DNA of 64,000 nucleotides from the NCBI GenBank assembly GCA_029582265.1, contig CM055823.1, positions 3,162,001-3,226,000 of the forward strand, read 5' to 3'. The notes beneath the pieces were generated by a model that was given only the letters and a program-made list of their open reading frames with translations, was not told the origin of the DNA and searched no databases. Positions 1 to 13,211 of the stretch are shown one piece after another. The stretch is from Zoroaster sp. YZ-2022 (Eukaryota > Echinodermata > Asteroidea > Forcipulatida > Zoroasteridae). The number at the start of each line of letters is the position of its first letter. The stretch's first letter is position 1. The position numbers were made by a program, and so were the translations under genes.

Positions 1-207
1 AATCCCCTGGAGTGGGTTAAAACAGGTTGGCACACTTCATGTAGGTAATAGACTTCTGGTTCTAATGAGATTTTGACAAAACAGGAGACTTTTGAGGTGC
101 TTTGAGATGTAGTAATTAAAATGTTGCAATTCACTAACAACTCAATTATAAAGTTCATATAAACTATTTTACAAATATTTATCTTTGTTCCATTTCCCTC
201 CCACTAG

Positions 208-408
208 ATGTCTGTTCCAGTGCGGGCAATTTCCTGGGCAACTGTTCCATGATCGGGGAGTTGTGCACAGAGCTTCGATGTTGCCTTGACCTGAAAATAG
301 CTGACCTCTCGGCCACGGCTTGGTGTAAGTTCGACCCCTGTGACTTCACCTTTACCCTTGGCTTGGAGAGGTGGATGTTTCATGGATCCGTCTTCACCTA
401 TGACTGGG
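208..408 (+). CDS. Internal exon of a cysteine-rich, probably extracellular protein
   Basis: A 201-bp open segment is bounded by a pyrimidine-rich acceptor (cccactag) and a consensus donor (G|GTAAGA). Both ends are phase 1, so the exon is symmetric and encodes about 67 residues. The peptide is rich in cysteine (at least eight Cys, including a CC pair in RCCLDLKIADL) and ends FTYDWG, which suggests a disulfide-bonded extracellular module. I do not recognise a named domain. An exon at 3740 on the same strand may belong to the same gene, but the phases do not join directly, so at least one exon is missing between them or lies elsewhere. The gene runs off the left edge of the window. The splice sites and composition are seen; the extracellular role is inference. 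Confidence 0.5.
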
Positions 409-1490
409 GTAAGAAATTTAATTCAAAAGCACAAAAAGACAATTGAAAACATACGGTGAGTACAGCGTTGAGAATAAGTTGCTCTTTAGATTTTGCTAAA
501 AATGTGTCTGCTTGTCTGTCTAATTCCATATACTGCTTACCAGTAAGTAAATTATTCTGCTAACTAGCAGAACGAAATCTGCTAGATATAAGCGTATTTC
601 ACAGGTTGGCAAGAAATCTCAGAGAGGTGCACATGTATTTGTATTCACTCATTTGCAAGCAATAACAGCCGGCACGTTAGCGTGCCTTTTTTTCTATGTT
701 TAACAGTTAGCAAGGCTATGAAGTGAAAATGTACAGTAAGTAAAAGATGTGCAACTTTAGTGGCTTTATAAAGTTGAACCCAGATATAAACTTGGGCGCT
801 AACATGATAATATCGAATATTGTGATACCTTTTTTTTTTTTCGATTACGATATCAAGAACCTTTTCAAGTTATCAGAACCAGAACTCCATCGTTTCTCTT
901 AATCCGCCGCCACTCAAAGGAATCTATTCAGACGGATTAAGTGTTAGGAATTGAATGGATAAATAGATCCATTAATTTTGTTGTAAAGTGTTAATATGTT
1001 ACCGATTCGCAATCAACTTATCTATTTGATAATTCGTAATAACTTTGATTGAAAGGAACTTCTAGACATAGTCTAGATTACAGTATTTTATGAAATCATG
1101 TATATTTAAATGAATGCAGAATAGTGGGCATCACCTTAAATATCTACAAACAAAATACACATTTGCAACAATTGCAGGTGCTCTGTGCTCACAATAATGT
1201 CATGATTTAAAGACTTATTACGTGACTGCTCCTACTAGAAAAGGCCTACAGAAGTACATACACACTATGCAAATGAACTTGCCAATGTCCATGGTGGATG
1301 CATGAATGGCACAATTGCACATGTCTCTCAGCTAAGCACTGGCAGTTTATTGTTATGCTTGTAGAGGGGGAAAATCCTGTGGTTATCAGCTCTAAAGCAA
1401 TCATGCATGAATGAAACAAAATAATCGCGGTACTATCAAAAATTGCAATACATGTTTGACGATATATTGTGGATGAAAAAAATTGATGTC
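409..1490. other. Gene-free intron or intergenic stretch
   Basis: No open frame with convincing splice sites is visible. The stretch is AT-rich with a short poly-T run near 831-841. It probably belongs to the intron between the exons at 208 and 3740. Confidence 0.35.
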
Positions 1491-3295
1491 GCTCAAGCTT
1501 TCCCAGATAGAGTGAGGAAAGTATAATGCCCATGATATCGCTCAAGCTTACCCAGATAGAGTGAGGAAAGTATAATGCCCATGATATCGCTCAAGCTTAC
1601 CCAGATAGAGTGAGGAAAGTATAATGCCCATGATATCGCTCAAGCTTACCCAGATAGAGTGAGGAAAGTATAATGCCCATGATATCGCTCAAGCTTACCC
1701 AGATAGAGTGAGGAAAGTATAATGCCCATGATGTCGCTCAAGCTTACCCAGATAGAGTGAGGAAAGTATAATGCCCATGATGTCGCTCAAGCTTACCCAG
1801 ATAGAGTGAGGAAAGTATAATGCCCATAATGTCGCTCAAGCTTACCCAGATAGAGTGAGGAAAGTATAATGCCCATGATATCGCTCAAGCTTACTCAGAT
1901 AGAGTGAGGAAAGTATAATGCCCATGATATCGCTCAAGCTTACCCAGATAGAGTGAGGAAAGTATAATGCCCATGATGTCGCTCAAGCTTACCCAGATAG
2001 AGTGAGGAAAGTATAATGCCCATGATGTCGCTCAAGCTTACCCAGATAGAGTGAGGAAAGTATAATGCCCATGATATCGCTCAAGCTTACCCAGATAGAG
2101 TGAGGAAAGTATAATGCCCATGATATCGCTCAAGCTTACCCAGATAGAGTGAGGAAAGTATAATGCCCATGATGTCGCTCAAGCTTACCCAGATAGAGTG
2201 AGGAAAGTATAATGCCCATGATGTCGCTCAAACACCCAGATAGAGTGAGGAAAGTATAATGCCCATGATATCGCTCAAGCTTACCCAGATAGAGTGAGGA
2301 AAGTATAATGCCCATGATGTCGCTCAAGCTTACCCAGATAGAGTGAGGAAAGTATAATGCCCATGATATCGCTCAAGCTTACCCAGATAGAGTGAGGAAA
2401 GTATAATGCCCATGATATCGCTCAAGCTTACCCAGATAGAGTGAGGAAAGTATAATGCCCATGATATCGCTCAAGCTTACCCAGATAGAGTGAGGAAAGT
2501 ATAATGCCCATGATATCGCTCAAGCTTACCCAGATAGAGTGAGGAAAGTATAATGCCCATGATATCGCTCCAGCTTACCCAGATAGAGTAAGGAAAGTAT
2601 AATGCCCATGATATCGCTCAAGCTTACCCAGATAGAGTGAGGAAAGTATAATGCCCATGATATCGCTCAAGCTTACCCAGATAGAGTGAGGAAAGTATAA
2701 TGCCCATGATATCGCTCAAGCTTACCCAGATAGAGTGAGGAAAGTATAATGCCCATGATATCGCTCCAGCTTACCCAGATAGAGTAAGGAAAGTATAATG
2801 CCCATGATATCGCTCAAGCTTACCCAGATAGAGTGAGGAAAGTATAATGCCCATGATATCGCTCAAGCTTACCCAGATAGAGTGAGGAAAGTATAATGCC
2901 CATGATATCGCTCAAGCTTACCCAGATAGAGTGAGGAAAGTATAATGCCCATGATATCGCTCAAGCTTACCCAGATAGAGTAAGGAAAGTATAATGCCCA
3001 TGATATCGCTCAAGCTTACCCAGATAGAGTAAGGAAAGTATAATGCCCATGATATCGCTCAAGCTTACCCAGATAGAGTGAGGAAAGTATAATGCCCATG
3101 ATATCGCTCAAGCTTACCCAGATAGAGTGAGGAAAGTATAATGCCCATGATATCGCTCAAGCTTACCCAGATAGAGTGAGGAAAGTATAATGCCCATGAT
3201 ATCGCTCAAGCTTACCCAGATAGAGTAAGGAAAGTATAATGCCCATGATATCGCTCAAGCTTACCCAGATAGAGTGAGGAAAGTATAAGGCCCAT
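1491..3295. repeat. Minisatellite, 49-bp unit, about 37 copies
   Basis: A 49-bp unit containing CTCAAGCTTACCCAGATAG, so a HindIII site in almost every copy, is repeated head to tail with very few differences. The period is exact: GATATCGC recurs at 1534 and 1583. Variants are single-base (GATATC/GATGTC, GTGAGG/GTAAGG, CTCAAG/CTCCAG). One doubly variant unit recurs 196 bp apart (near 2568 and 2764), exactly four units, which suggests higher-order spread. The period is not a multiple of 3, so the short minus-strand ORFs here are artefacts. Confidence 0.97.
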
Positions 3296-3504
3296 GCCAT
3301 CTGAGTGTTTTGATCATTGAATGTCAAAGAACATGTTGTTTGAAGAGCTGAGCTGAGTTGTCTGGGAGGGATGTATAAGTGAATTGAGTCTTGGATGTAT
3401 GTTAAGGAGACATACCATGAAGGGAGAACATTGAAGATGATGTCTTCATGGACTGGCAGCCAGAGTTCAGTGCTTGGTAGGAGGGTCAATGTGTGAGGCT
3501 TCTG

Positions 3505-3725
3505 GCAATCTCGGTTGCTGAGAGGTTAAGACATCTGCCCTTGTAAGCAGGAGGTTGTGGGTTTGAATCCCACCTGAGTCACCTGCAGAGTTTTTTTCAA
3601 TATACATACGGAAAGCACTGAGTTTGCAGTACTTCATAGATACATCAGTTTAGGGCAATAAATCAAATTAATTGTTCATTATCTTGATGCAAGAATTTCA
3701 TCAGTAGTAAAGTATATCGATAGAT
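3505..3725 (+). mobile_element. tRNA-derived SINE (copy a)
   Basis: The head reads as a degenerate tRNA: an A-box-like TTGCTGAGAGGTTA, an anticodon region CTTGTAA (Thr-like) and a B box GGGTTTGAATCCC near 3558. It is followed by a body (GGAAAGCACTGAG) and a tail (GATGCAAGAATTTCA) shared with copies near 13.3 kb and 21.2 kb. Those shared parts make it a SINE rather than a functional tRNA gene. Confidence 0.65.
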
Positions 3726-3739
3726 ATGGTTTTGTACAG

Positions 3740-3860
3740 ACAGTGACAGGACAGGTCATTGAGGGAGCGTCATTAGCTCTGTTATCCCAACTAGGAATCG
3801 ACCCAGACTTCTTCAGCAGTGAACCATGTGTAAATCCAGATAGTATCCAGCCTTACGGCA
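3740..3860 (+). CDS. Internal exon, unknown protein (same strand as exon at 208)
   Basis: This 121-bp open segment follows a good acceptor (ttttgtacag) and ends at a consensus donor (GGCA|GTAAGT). It is phase 0 at the start and phase 1 at the end, and encodes about 40 residues beginning TVTGQVIEGASLALLSQLGID with one cysteine. Phase 0 at its start does not fit the phase-1 end of the exon at 208, so a linking exon must be assumed if they belong together. The 49-bp minisatellite and a SINE lie in the interval. The sequence is not recognised as a known domain. A chance ORF is possible, but both splice sites are strong. Confidence 0.45.
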
Positions 3861-4522
3861 GTAAGTTTCCAGTTAAATGTATATACACGCCTATTGAGAA
3901 GAGGCGCACTTTTTCAACTTTGTGGCTCTAAGGCAAGAATAATTAACTGTGCTAATGAGAACCTACATATTTCATGTGTTTCAATATTTCAATACAATTC
4001 AATCGCTGAAACCATTAATATGATTCCAATCTCATGCAAAACAGAAATCATGATCAGCTATAACACTTTCTGATTTCTTCTGTAATTCTAAAAAGAAACA
4101 GAGGGTAATAAAGTGTTGTACTATAGCAGAACATGCCTGATATAACATTAGGCCATTTTATTTTAATAACTTGAATTAGGGACCTGCCACACCAAAATCA
4201 CAATTCTCAAAGGTAAAAAAATAATAAATAAAAAATACTTACAGTGTAGCAGCTCTTTTTGGACAGTCTGCGCATGCTGCCTATATATATATATTGCATT
4301 TACCTTGCTGCACCGCTAACTCGCTTCCCCGACACCTTAATTACCTACAAATTGTAATGCAGTAACAATTTTTATTTACTTCTTATTTAACCTGGGGAGA
4401 TCTTCCAGTGAAGTTACACTGTTTTTCAAAGGTGCCCAGGAAACCTGTAAACAAGGGCACTTGCTATGTGAACCAGAAACACCGGGGTAAACCCCCTACT
4501 CTTCCACGATAAGTGTTCTGGG
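3861..4522. other. No gene seen
   Basis: AT-rich sequence following the exon donor, with a short (TA)n run near 4282-4295. Nothing else can be supported before the gap. Confidence 0.35.
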
Positions 4523-5022
4523 NNNNNNNNNNNNNNNNNNNNNNNNNNNNNNNNNNNNNNNNNNNNNNNNNNNNNNNNNNNNNNNNNNNNNNNNNNNNNN
4601 NNNNNNNNNNNNNNNNNNNNNNNNNNNNNNNNNNNNNNNNNNNNNNNNNNNNNNNNNNNNNNNNNNNNNNNNNNNNNNNNNNNNNNNNNNNNNNNNNNNN
4701 NNNNNNNNNNNNNNNNNNNNNNNNNNNNNNNNNNNNNNNNNNNNNNNNNNNNNNNNNNNNNNNNNNNNNNNNNNNNNNNNNNNNNNNNNNNNNNNNNNNN
4801 NNNNNNNNNNNNNNNNNNNNNNNNNNNNNNNNNNNNNNNNNNNNNNNNNNNNNNNNNNNNNNNNNNNNNNNNNNNNNNNNNNNNNNNNNNNNNNNNNNNN
4901 NNNNNNNNNNNNNNNNNNNNNNNNNNNNNNNNNNNNNNNNNNNNNNNNNNNNNNNNNNNNNNNNNNNNNNNNNNNNNNNNNNNNNNNNNNNNNNNNNNNN
5001 NNNNNNNNNNNNNNNNNNNNNN
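4523..5022. other. Assembly gap of 500 N
   Basis: There are exactly 500 N, the same length as the second gap at 43925. This indicates a placeholder length rather than a measured gap. The true distance and content are unknown. Confidence 0.99.
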
Positions 5023-5829
5023 TCATGCATGTTAATGTTTGGTCTTCATCGACACCCTGTACTTAAATTGCTACATCAATATGAAGTCAAAACAGAATTT
5101 TGGGAATGCCAACAGGAAATAAATGTATTTCTTAAGAAATTATTCTGCTTTGTCTAATCTGTGTGTCAAATAGCAAAGTCTCTGCTAGTGATGACTATAC
5201 CTGCCATTTAAAAGATCTTCTAAAAACCAAATACCTTTTAAAACAGACATATGTACAGATTGATTTCTAAACCATTCATTCAGGACTTTAACAAAGTTAT
5301 TTGACTGGTTTGCAGGGTTTATGCTAAAAATGTGGGCCAATTTTTAACCCTCCTATTATCAGTGTTGTTCTTAACAAAGTTGACCCATGCTTCAAAATGT
5401 CACAACCATGACATTTTGAGGCACACACTGTACATATAGCAGGAGTTATCCACAAAATGTGGCACACTCCGTTTGTGTGAAGTCGGGGCATTTTGGGGTA
5501 TCCATGTACCACTCTTGTGTACAGTATGCAATATTTTAAGGCATGCATAGAAAAAGCATTGCGTATTTATCAGACACAAGTTTTTGTGGCATTTTGGAGA
5601 CTGCATGTATACAAGGGTTGAGAAAACTTACTTTTTTCCCTCATTGATCTCCAATCCGTTTATACAGTACTGATGTCATCTAGGCCTTGATTGCAGGCGT
5701 AAACAGGGCAGCAAATTGCATTGCATTCTCTCAACAATCTGTACAAAGATAAAGTTGCCCATTTATTTCAACACATTCTCATGGTTGATGACCACAGGTT
5801 TCAGTACCCTCCTGTGCCATTGCTACATA
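5023..5829. other. No gene seen; possible degraded TIR element
   Basis: No supported exon. A left end TTAACCCTCCTAT at about 5344 matches the start of the TTAA-flanked MITE family at 6305 and 54466, but I see no clear matching right end. Confidence 0.3.
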
Positions 5830-5831
5830 TA

Positions 5832-6039
5832 CTACTCAAAACAATTTAGGGAACACCAGATTTTTAACATCAAATAGGTTTGGGCTATGTGCAATGATTT
5901 CATGTACCAGCAATATTGACACAATGGCCGTGTTCAATCTGGCACACATGTCTAAGTTCTGTGAAACACTGTTTATCTGAAATAAATGATCTTGCTTTAA
6001 CTGAGATTATTCCAGTGTTCCCTAAATTGTTTTGAGTAG
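5832..6039. mobile_element. Tc1/mariner-type MITE
   Basis: A 208-bp element with near-perfect 25-bp terminal inverted repeats (CTACTCAAAACAATTTAGGG at the left, its reverse complement at the right), flanked on both sides by TA. The TA target and this kind of TIR fit the Tc1/mariner superfamily. It has no transposase. Confidence 0.8.
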
Positions 6040-6304
6040 TAAACTAAGTATTTTCTTATTCCCTGATAGTGTACTCTTGAATTGAAAGCAATGAGACAAG
6101 CAGATTTCTACAAATGTAGGTTCCAACAACTACACATTAGTGTCATTTAAAGCTGTTTCAATTCTACAAAAAAAACTAACTTTTGCTGAGGAATGTGATT
6201 TTTGGAATCCTTCAAACTAACTTCCATCTTTGTAATTATAAGACATTATTCCTGGAATCTGGGATTTCAAATAACTGTTCAACTCATATCAATGTGTTCA
6301 TTAA

Positions 6305-6576
6305 CCCTCCTATGCCCAGGCTGAAATTTGGCCCAGTCAGCACGGCACTCACAGAGTCACTTGAGTATTTTTGGGTGCATTTCCAATTGGTAGGTCAAAC
6401 CACAGCACAAAGTCTATGGGTTGGGAGTTACATACAAATTTTGAGTGTCTTTAGGTTTGACCTCCTATCACACAGCCACATGTGTTTGCATGTATTTGAG
6501 TGCACTGCACAAAGTCAATGGGTTCAGAGAGACATACAAATTTTGAGTGTCTTTGAGTGTTAAACCTATAGGAGGG
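6305..6576. mobile_element. piggyBac-like MITE, TTAA target (copy 1)
   Basis: The element is flanked by TTAA on both sides and has inverted ends CCCTCCTAT / ATAGGAGGG. TTAA duplication with CCC-starting ends is the hallmark of piggyBac transposons. A longer relative lies at 54466-54832. The internal sequence (GAGTGCACTGCACAAAGTCA) is shared between the copies. The plus-strand ORF here is not a gene. Confidence 0.75.
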
Positions 6577-6848
6577 TTAACAAGAATATTAAAAACGCTT
6601 TCATATTAATCATGGCCATGAAGCACCTAGGTTTTTTACACATACAAAATGTAGTTCAGAACAGTGGCCAACACTGCATTGCTTAATCACAATAAGGTTT
6701 TGGGTCGATTGCAGACATTTCAAAATGTTGCCAAACATCAACTATTTACAAAAGTCTCGACTCCAGACTGGTTGGTTCAAAGAAAGTATACAACCACTAC
6801 TTTTTAAGGGCTTTTTTGAATTTTTTTTGCAACCACTAACCAGTTAAT

Positions 6849-8490
6849 AAATGATTCCATCGATTTTTGGGGCGGTACAGAAGGCTTTTAAAATACAGAA
6901 AATTTAATTTTTAACTATCTTTAAAATCCACTTTTATGATGGTTTTCGGACTTGATTCCCCTTCAGAAGGATCCTGTTATAGTTGCCACTGCGCATGTAC
7001 AATGACCGTGTTGGTCACTAACGGGACTTGACAAGATCAAACTGACATGACCGAGGAAGTCATCGTATACCAAAAAATGCCCGATTTTTTATGAAATCCA
7101 TGTTCTCCACCGTACGAGGTAGGTAAGATTACATTATTGGTTATATTTAATGAGATAAAGTGGCGGTCGGATACGACATTCTACCCCACAAATTTTCCTT
7201 TGAAAGATGATAGAGGACACACTTAAGGAGAGAAAGTGTAGTCCTGTGAGGATTGGAAATGATATTTTTGGAGATTTTGCTTCCCTCCCGTTTGTTGACA
7301 AATTATCAAAATTATTTAACTTGGGCAAAAAAGCAAAACAGAAACATCTTAATATGCTGACTAGCATTTAAAGGGAAGGTACAGTATTGGTCATGACCAC
7401 ATTATTATCTGAAAGCTAACTTGATATGAAGTAGGTAAATGTACTGAAAAACAATGGAGTAAAACATGACAAATAGGCCTATGTAACAGTTTTGTTCTTT
7501 TCTCAACATGGGGGACCTATTGTGATGAAACTTTCTCAGGTTAGTTTAATGATTTTTGATATACTGGAGGATTGGAATGGATGTGCATTACCAATGTTGT
7601 ACCTTCCCTTTAACTAGATAATATATCTCAAACTTACCACTAAGTTTCACAGAAATCCCTCAAGTTGATACATCTTTGAGCATGTTACACCGTTGAAGCT
7701 ATCATGTTATTCTCACAACCCAGCCAGACTAATCTGTTGAAAGATTACAAAACCAATTTAACTACATCGTTTAGATTCAACTTCAAGCCAAAAATGGGAT
7801 GTTTACAAATGTACACGAAAAATAAGTTCACTGAACATTTTTTATAAATTACAAAACTTTAAAAATTGGACCTTCCATTTCCACAATATTTGGCCGGTCT
7901 TTTATTTCACAGAGTGCATTCAGTGGGCCAGCAATTACTATATCACGATTCTCAGGAAAATCTACCGATACATTTTTAAAAACTTAACCAGAATTTTTGG
8001 AGGATGTTTTGCGACAGGCTTGGATTTTTTAAATGTACTTTTCTCTAAATCCAAATTGCCATATTTTGCTTTTTGGATTATTTTCAGTACTAAATTACAG
8101 AAAAACCGGAAGTGGTCTCGAGACCGGTCTTGAGATATACAACACTGGTTTAAGGATGTCATATGTTTGAATTATAAAGGGGTAGAATGTCGTATCCGAC
8201 CGCCACAAGTTTTTCTCATTCAATATAATCAATAATGTAATATTTCCTAGGGTAGAGAACATTTGGATGATGGACATAACATTATTCCAGGATATTTATT
8301 TCATGAAAAATCTGGCAATTTTGGTATATGAAGACTTCCTCATACATGTCCAGTCTGATTGTGTCAACATTAATAAGATTCTACTTTTTAAAGGGAATGA
8401 TTTTTAGAAGGGAAATAAGTGGATTTTAAAAATGGATTTTGCTTTCTGTACCCCAAAAATCGATAGAATCATTTTTTAAAAACTAGTTTA
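6849..8490. mobile_element. Large fold-back (inverted-repeat) element
   Basis: Two arms of about 340 bp (6849-7195 and 8178-8490) are imperfect inverted copies. Matching landmarks are ATCGATTTTTGGGG near 6857 against CCCCAAAAATCGAT near 8451, and GTGGCGGTCGGATACGACAT at about 7160 against its reverse complement at about 8190. The central kilobase contains a separate TTAA-flanked MITE. No transposase is encoded. A second copy of the centre and right arm is at the right edge of the window. Confidence 0.65.
7372..7609. mobile_element. TTAA-flanked MITE, AGGGAAGGTAC ends
   Basis: The element is bounded by TTAA on both sides with ends AGGGAAGGTACAGTATTGGT and, inverted, ACCAATGTTGTACCTTCCCT. It is nested in the centre of the fold-back element. 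Related copies are near 62093-62330 and, degraded, near 13212-13838 and 52246. Confidence 0.7.
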
Positions 8491-8592
8491 TGGTTGGATA
8501 CGACATTCTTTCTCATCGTGGTCAGTACCAACATAGCTGATGCCAGAGACAGACAATAAAATGGCTGCCAGTGCTAATGACACAGGCGCCAT
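8488..8592 (-). other. Short ORF with signal-peptide-like start
   Basis: The minus-strand ATG at 8592 begins MAPVSLALAAILLSVSGISY, which has the hydrophobic profile of a secretion signal. It ends without a GT donor, at the edge of the inverted repeat, and copy 2 at 63.3 kb is disrupted. It may be a remnant of a captured first exon or chance. Confidence 0.15.
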
Positions 8593-10552
8593 GAAGTTAA
8601 AATGAGTTGGTGTCATCACATTATACCATAATATTTTGTAAAGAATGATGAATATAACAGAATATGACAAATAACGAAATATCAGACTGTCCTTTAAAAG
8701 ACGAAAGAGGACATAGGGTAGCGAGGACAGCGGACTAGCCATTTTTCGTCTTCCTATCTGTCACCACACTAAAATTAAATTTTTAAATCTTTGATTTCTA
8801 GTATAAATACTGCCCGAAAGTTAAAGAAAATTCACCAAAATGAGGAGAAAAACATGCTTATTTAATTGATGCTATTTAATTTGAAACTTACGTGCAATTT
8901 GAAGGAAAATTTGATCGGTGAACTTTTATTTTGCGAGAGAGACTTTTATCATTTTGGTTTTTGAACTCGTGATCTGTATTCTCGTGTTTACTCGTTTTTC
9001 GTGTGAGAGTTTGGTTTATATATGTGTTTTTAATGTGAGATTTGGACAGAGAATGAGTGTGGCTTTCTGATGGTAGCAAACTTAGCGATTTTTGTGCATT
9101 TTTAAGGTAAAAATGTAACTGTTATTGAAAAATTGTTAAGCAAAAAGTGATTTTTTTCCCAAAAAATTGAGCTTTTCTTTAGAAAAACCTGGTTAAAATG
9201 GGGTTTACCGAGCTGGTAAGATTGATTTTAGGGAACTTTGAAGTCTTCCAAAGCCAATGGAACCTTAAAAATGAATTTTTTTTATGTCGCACTTACACCG
9301 CAAAGGACTTTTAGGAAATGGGTCAAATTTGATGTTACCTATCAAATGTGTTCTGGGCCATGCGCACTTTTATAATGTGCAACCCATCAATTCAGCCAGC
9401 CCCAAAAAGTTGAAAACAATCTTTAAAAGTGAGAAGTTCTTCAATGAAAAATCTAAATATTAATTATAAACGTGGCTGCATGTTTTGTGTATACATGTCA
9501 AGTTCTTTAACCACATCACTGTAGATATTAATAAAGTAATCGGTAGGTTGCATGTAAAGTTGAAAACCTCCCTAACATTTTGTTAATCTTGTAAAGCCTT
9601 TAACCTCACCTAGTATGAAACAGATGTGGGGCTAATTTAAAAAGCATTGCACTTGGTAGTTCCTGCTCTGTCTGTTGGTACCAAATTTAGTGTATATTTC
9701 TTTCAAAATGCACTTATAATTGCTTTATAAACAATTGGGAGTTAAAGTGAAAAACGATGACAGAAAACTACCCCCTAAAAAAAATGGCATTAAAATTGTC
9801 GTAACTCCTCACCAGAAGAAGCTATGGAATTTATTAATGCAAAAAGTGCCGACCTCCCTACATAGGGCCTACTGCTGTTTGCCGTTTTGTACACATGCTA
9901 CTGCTAGACATTGTGCACGTACATGTACATGTGGCGGGTGGGTTTGACATTCTTTCCAATAGGCCTATGTTACGTTTGTCTGTAAAAGGTTAACGTTTTT
10001 ATTGAAAATGGTATGATAAACCTGTCAAATTCAGTACACCAACGGCGATACACTATACGGCCACGATACTGGATGGCGAATAACGGTTCTCGCATGTCGG
10101 AGAACCAAATGCGTACAACGGCCAACATTTTAAAATTCGATTGATAATTTTCACCAATTTTAAAAACTAATTAAGTATGAGTACTTACCTAACAGATACT
10201 TTCGGTGAGGATGGTTTTCGTAGACTTATTAGCTCGATGTTTGTCGATTGATAAGTCCGTCCACTCGTGTGTCTGTTCTGCAGGTCATCCTCAGCTCAGC
10301 ATACAGATCAGAGCGCCAAATTTAACTTGAACATGCAATGTTGGAGTTGTAGTTGAGTCGAGTCACCTGACTCGTGCTGTGCAATGCATGCAAAAGAGAC
10401 AACTGAAACCTGTCTAAACTACGATAATCTCTTTTTTTTTGTCAACCGCGTCCCCAGGGGTTAGGCCTAGTTCTTACTTCGCTCGTACCCACCGGTACAA
10501 TCCACAAAATCTTATGAAGGAAATTACAAAGTATTATGGGTGATCCTATAAG

Positions 10553-11003
10553 TCGGGCCGCGTTTTCGCAACCCCAACCAGAATTGTTTCCGACGTTATA
10601 TTCTTGACCAGAAACAAGACGGCGTAGCTACGCGAAAACGCGAACGTAACCAGGAAATTGTTTTCAGTTTACAACGTGTTCAATCATCAACGTTTCTCAA
10701 GATAAACGGTGTAATTCATATATATATATTTTCCCCTCTTTTTTTTCCAAAATGGAACTCGTGAGTGCTAGTAATAAACTTGAAAGATATACTGGTATAC
10801 GAATCATTTCATCATGTTTTAACAAGTAATTTAAAAAAACTGTCGTTACTTTTTACAATCCACCAAGCTAAACCGATCATCACAAACTTTGGTTTACATT
10901 TGGTCAGCAATATTAACGTCATCGCAGCACGACCGAACGCTTCACCAATGATCTGAACAAGGCCCAAACATGTTTCTGGTTACGGTCGCGAAAACGTGCC
11001 CCT
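10553..11003. mobile_element. MITE with 27-bp inverted ends
   Basis: The left end GGGCCGCGTTTTCGCAACCC is matched, inverted, by a right end ending CGCGAAAACGTGCCCC near 11003. A further internal copy of the end (ACGCGAAAACGCGAACGTAA) lies near 10630. No transposase ORF is present. The superfamily cannot be assigned. Confidence 0.6.
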
Positions 11004-11430
11004 GATTGCTTATCGTCAACGCACACACATACTTGTTCATCAGAAATTATTTTTTTCATGACTGCGGCTTCGCCACTGTTTTTTCTTTTTTCTTTTTTTC
11101 CCCCTATTTTTCTTATGAAAAATACCCTTTGGAAAGAACTGTAACAGTATTGATTGACTAATTAAAAAAAAATGGTTAGATAGTTAGTTTTAAAAAGGAG
11201 ATGCACATGTCATTTTCATACAATGTTCATACAACACCCATGCTGGTGTTGAAGAATTTTATGGACACAATTTGGGCCATATGCCTATAGCATACTTTTA
11301 GATAGTTTCAATACAAAGAAAGTGATCAACTGTTATTCACCATTGCTGATTCAACAATGTAGGGAATAACAGAATCAACTAAAATTAAAAACTTTTAATT
11401 CATGGCTCGCAGATGCTGGACCAGAATGGC
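11004..11430. other. No gene seen
   Basis: AT- and T-rich sequence with homopolymer runs. No exon or element boundary is supported. Confidence 0.3.
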
Positions 11431-12650
<1,220 letters not shown>

Positions 12651-13211
12651 TGATCAAAAAGTTCCCGTCTCTGAAATGGGAGCATTACAGAGACAGAATA
12701 ATTCACATCAAGTTGGCTTGTAGATAATCGCTCATTTTTAAATCAGATACACTGTTAATTTTGTTTTGTTCATTTACAGTAAGTTGTTTTGTCAATTGGC
12801 ATTACGGAGACTTCTTTATTATACAGCATGCAGATTATTGGTTGTACAGCAGAATTTTCCCTTGTGCATCAACAGCAGACCTACTGTAACTTCATAGAGA
12901 ATATAGGAATGTAACCATTTAGAAACGACACATTTCTGTATATTCAAAGGAAAATCTGAAAACGGCAATTTCTGCTGAAATTTTTTGATTCTTTTCAACA
13001 GAAAAACTACTGTAAACTCACACTTTTTTTTACAGTTTTCCTTCCATTTAAAGGGTATAGGATTGGTTGGATTATTTTATTCAGTAATACAACATCTCAA
13101 AATATCACAACACAAACAATCAACAAAAACAAAAGACAGGAAACAGAATAAAAGACAGATTAAACCCGGATAACCCACAAAGACTTACAAAATCTGTATA
13201 TTATAATTTAT
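12651..13211. other. No gene; repeat fragment
   Basis: The segment around 13035-13160 (AGGATTGGTTGGATTATTTT, AATACAACATCTCAAAATA) matches sequence near 56030 and 57810, so it is part of a dispersed repeat. No exon is supported. Confidence 0.4.

Larger units (their letters stand above)
7170..10350. repeat. Long dispersed repeat, copy 1 (copy 2 at 61893-64000)
   Basis: From TTCTACCCCACAAATTTTCC onward, this region matches the right end of the window in the same orientation. Differences are small indels, except about 1.15 kb (roughly 8716-9870) that is absent from copy 2. The match includes the fold-back centre, the right arm and about 450 bp beyond. No coding capacity is convincing. Confidence 0.8.

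Noticed and set aside
1246..3489. Minus-strand ORFs with MSDIMGIILSSLYLGKLER
   Set aside because: Reading of the 49-bp repeat. The period is not a multiple of 3 and no splice structure is present.
3505..3575. Functional tRNA gene (Thr-like)
   Set aside because: The head is imperfect in the anticodon stem and continues into a body and tail shared with two other loci, so it is a SINE.
4464..5157. ORFs spanning the first N run
   Set aside because: Almost entirely gap characters.
6183..6563. 126-residue plus-strand ORF
   Set aside because: Covered mostly by the piggyBac-like MITE.
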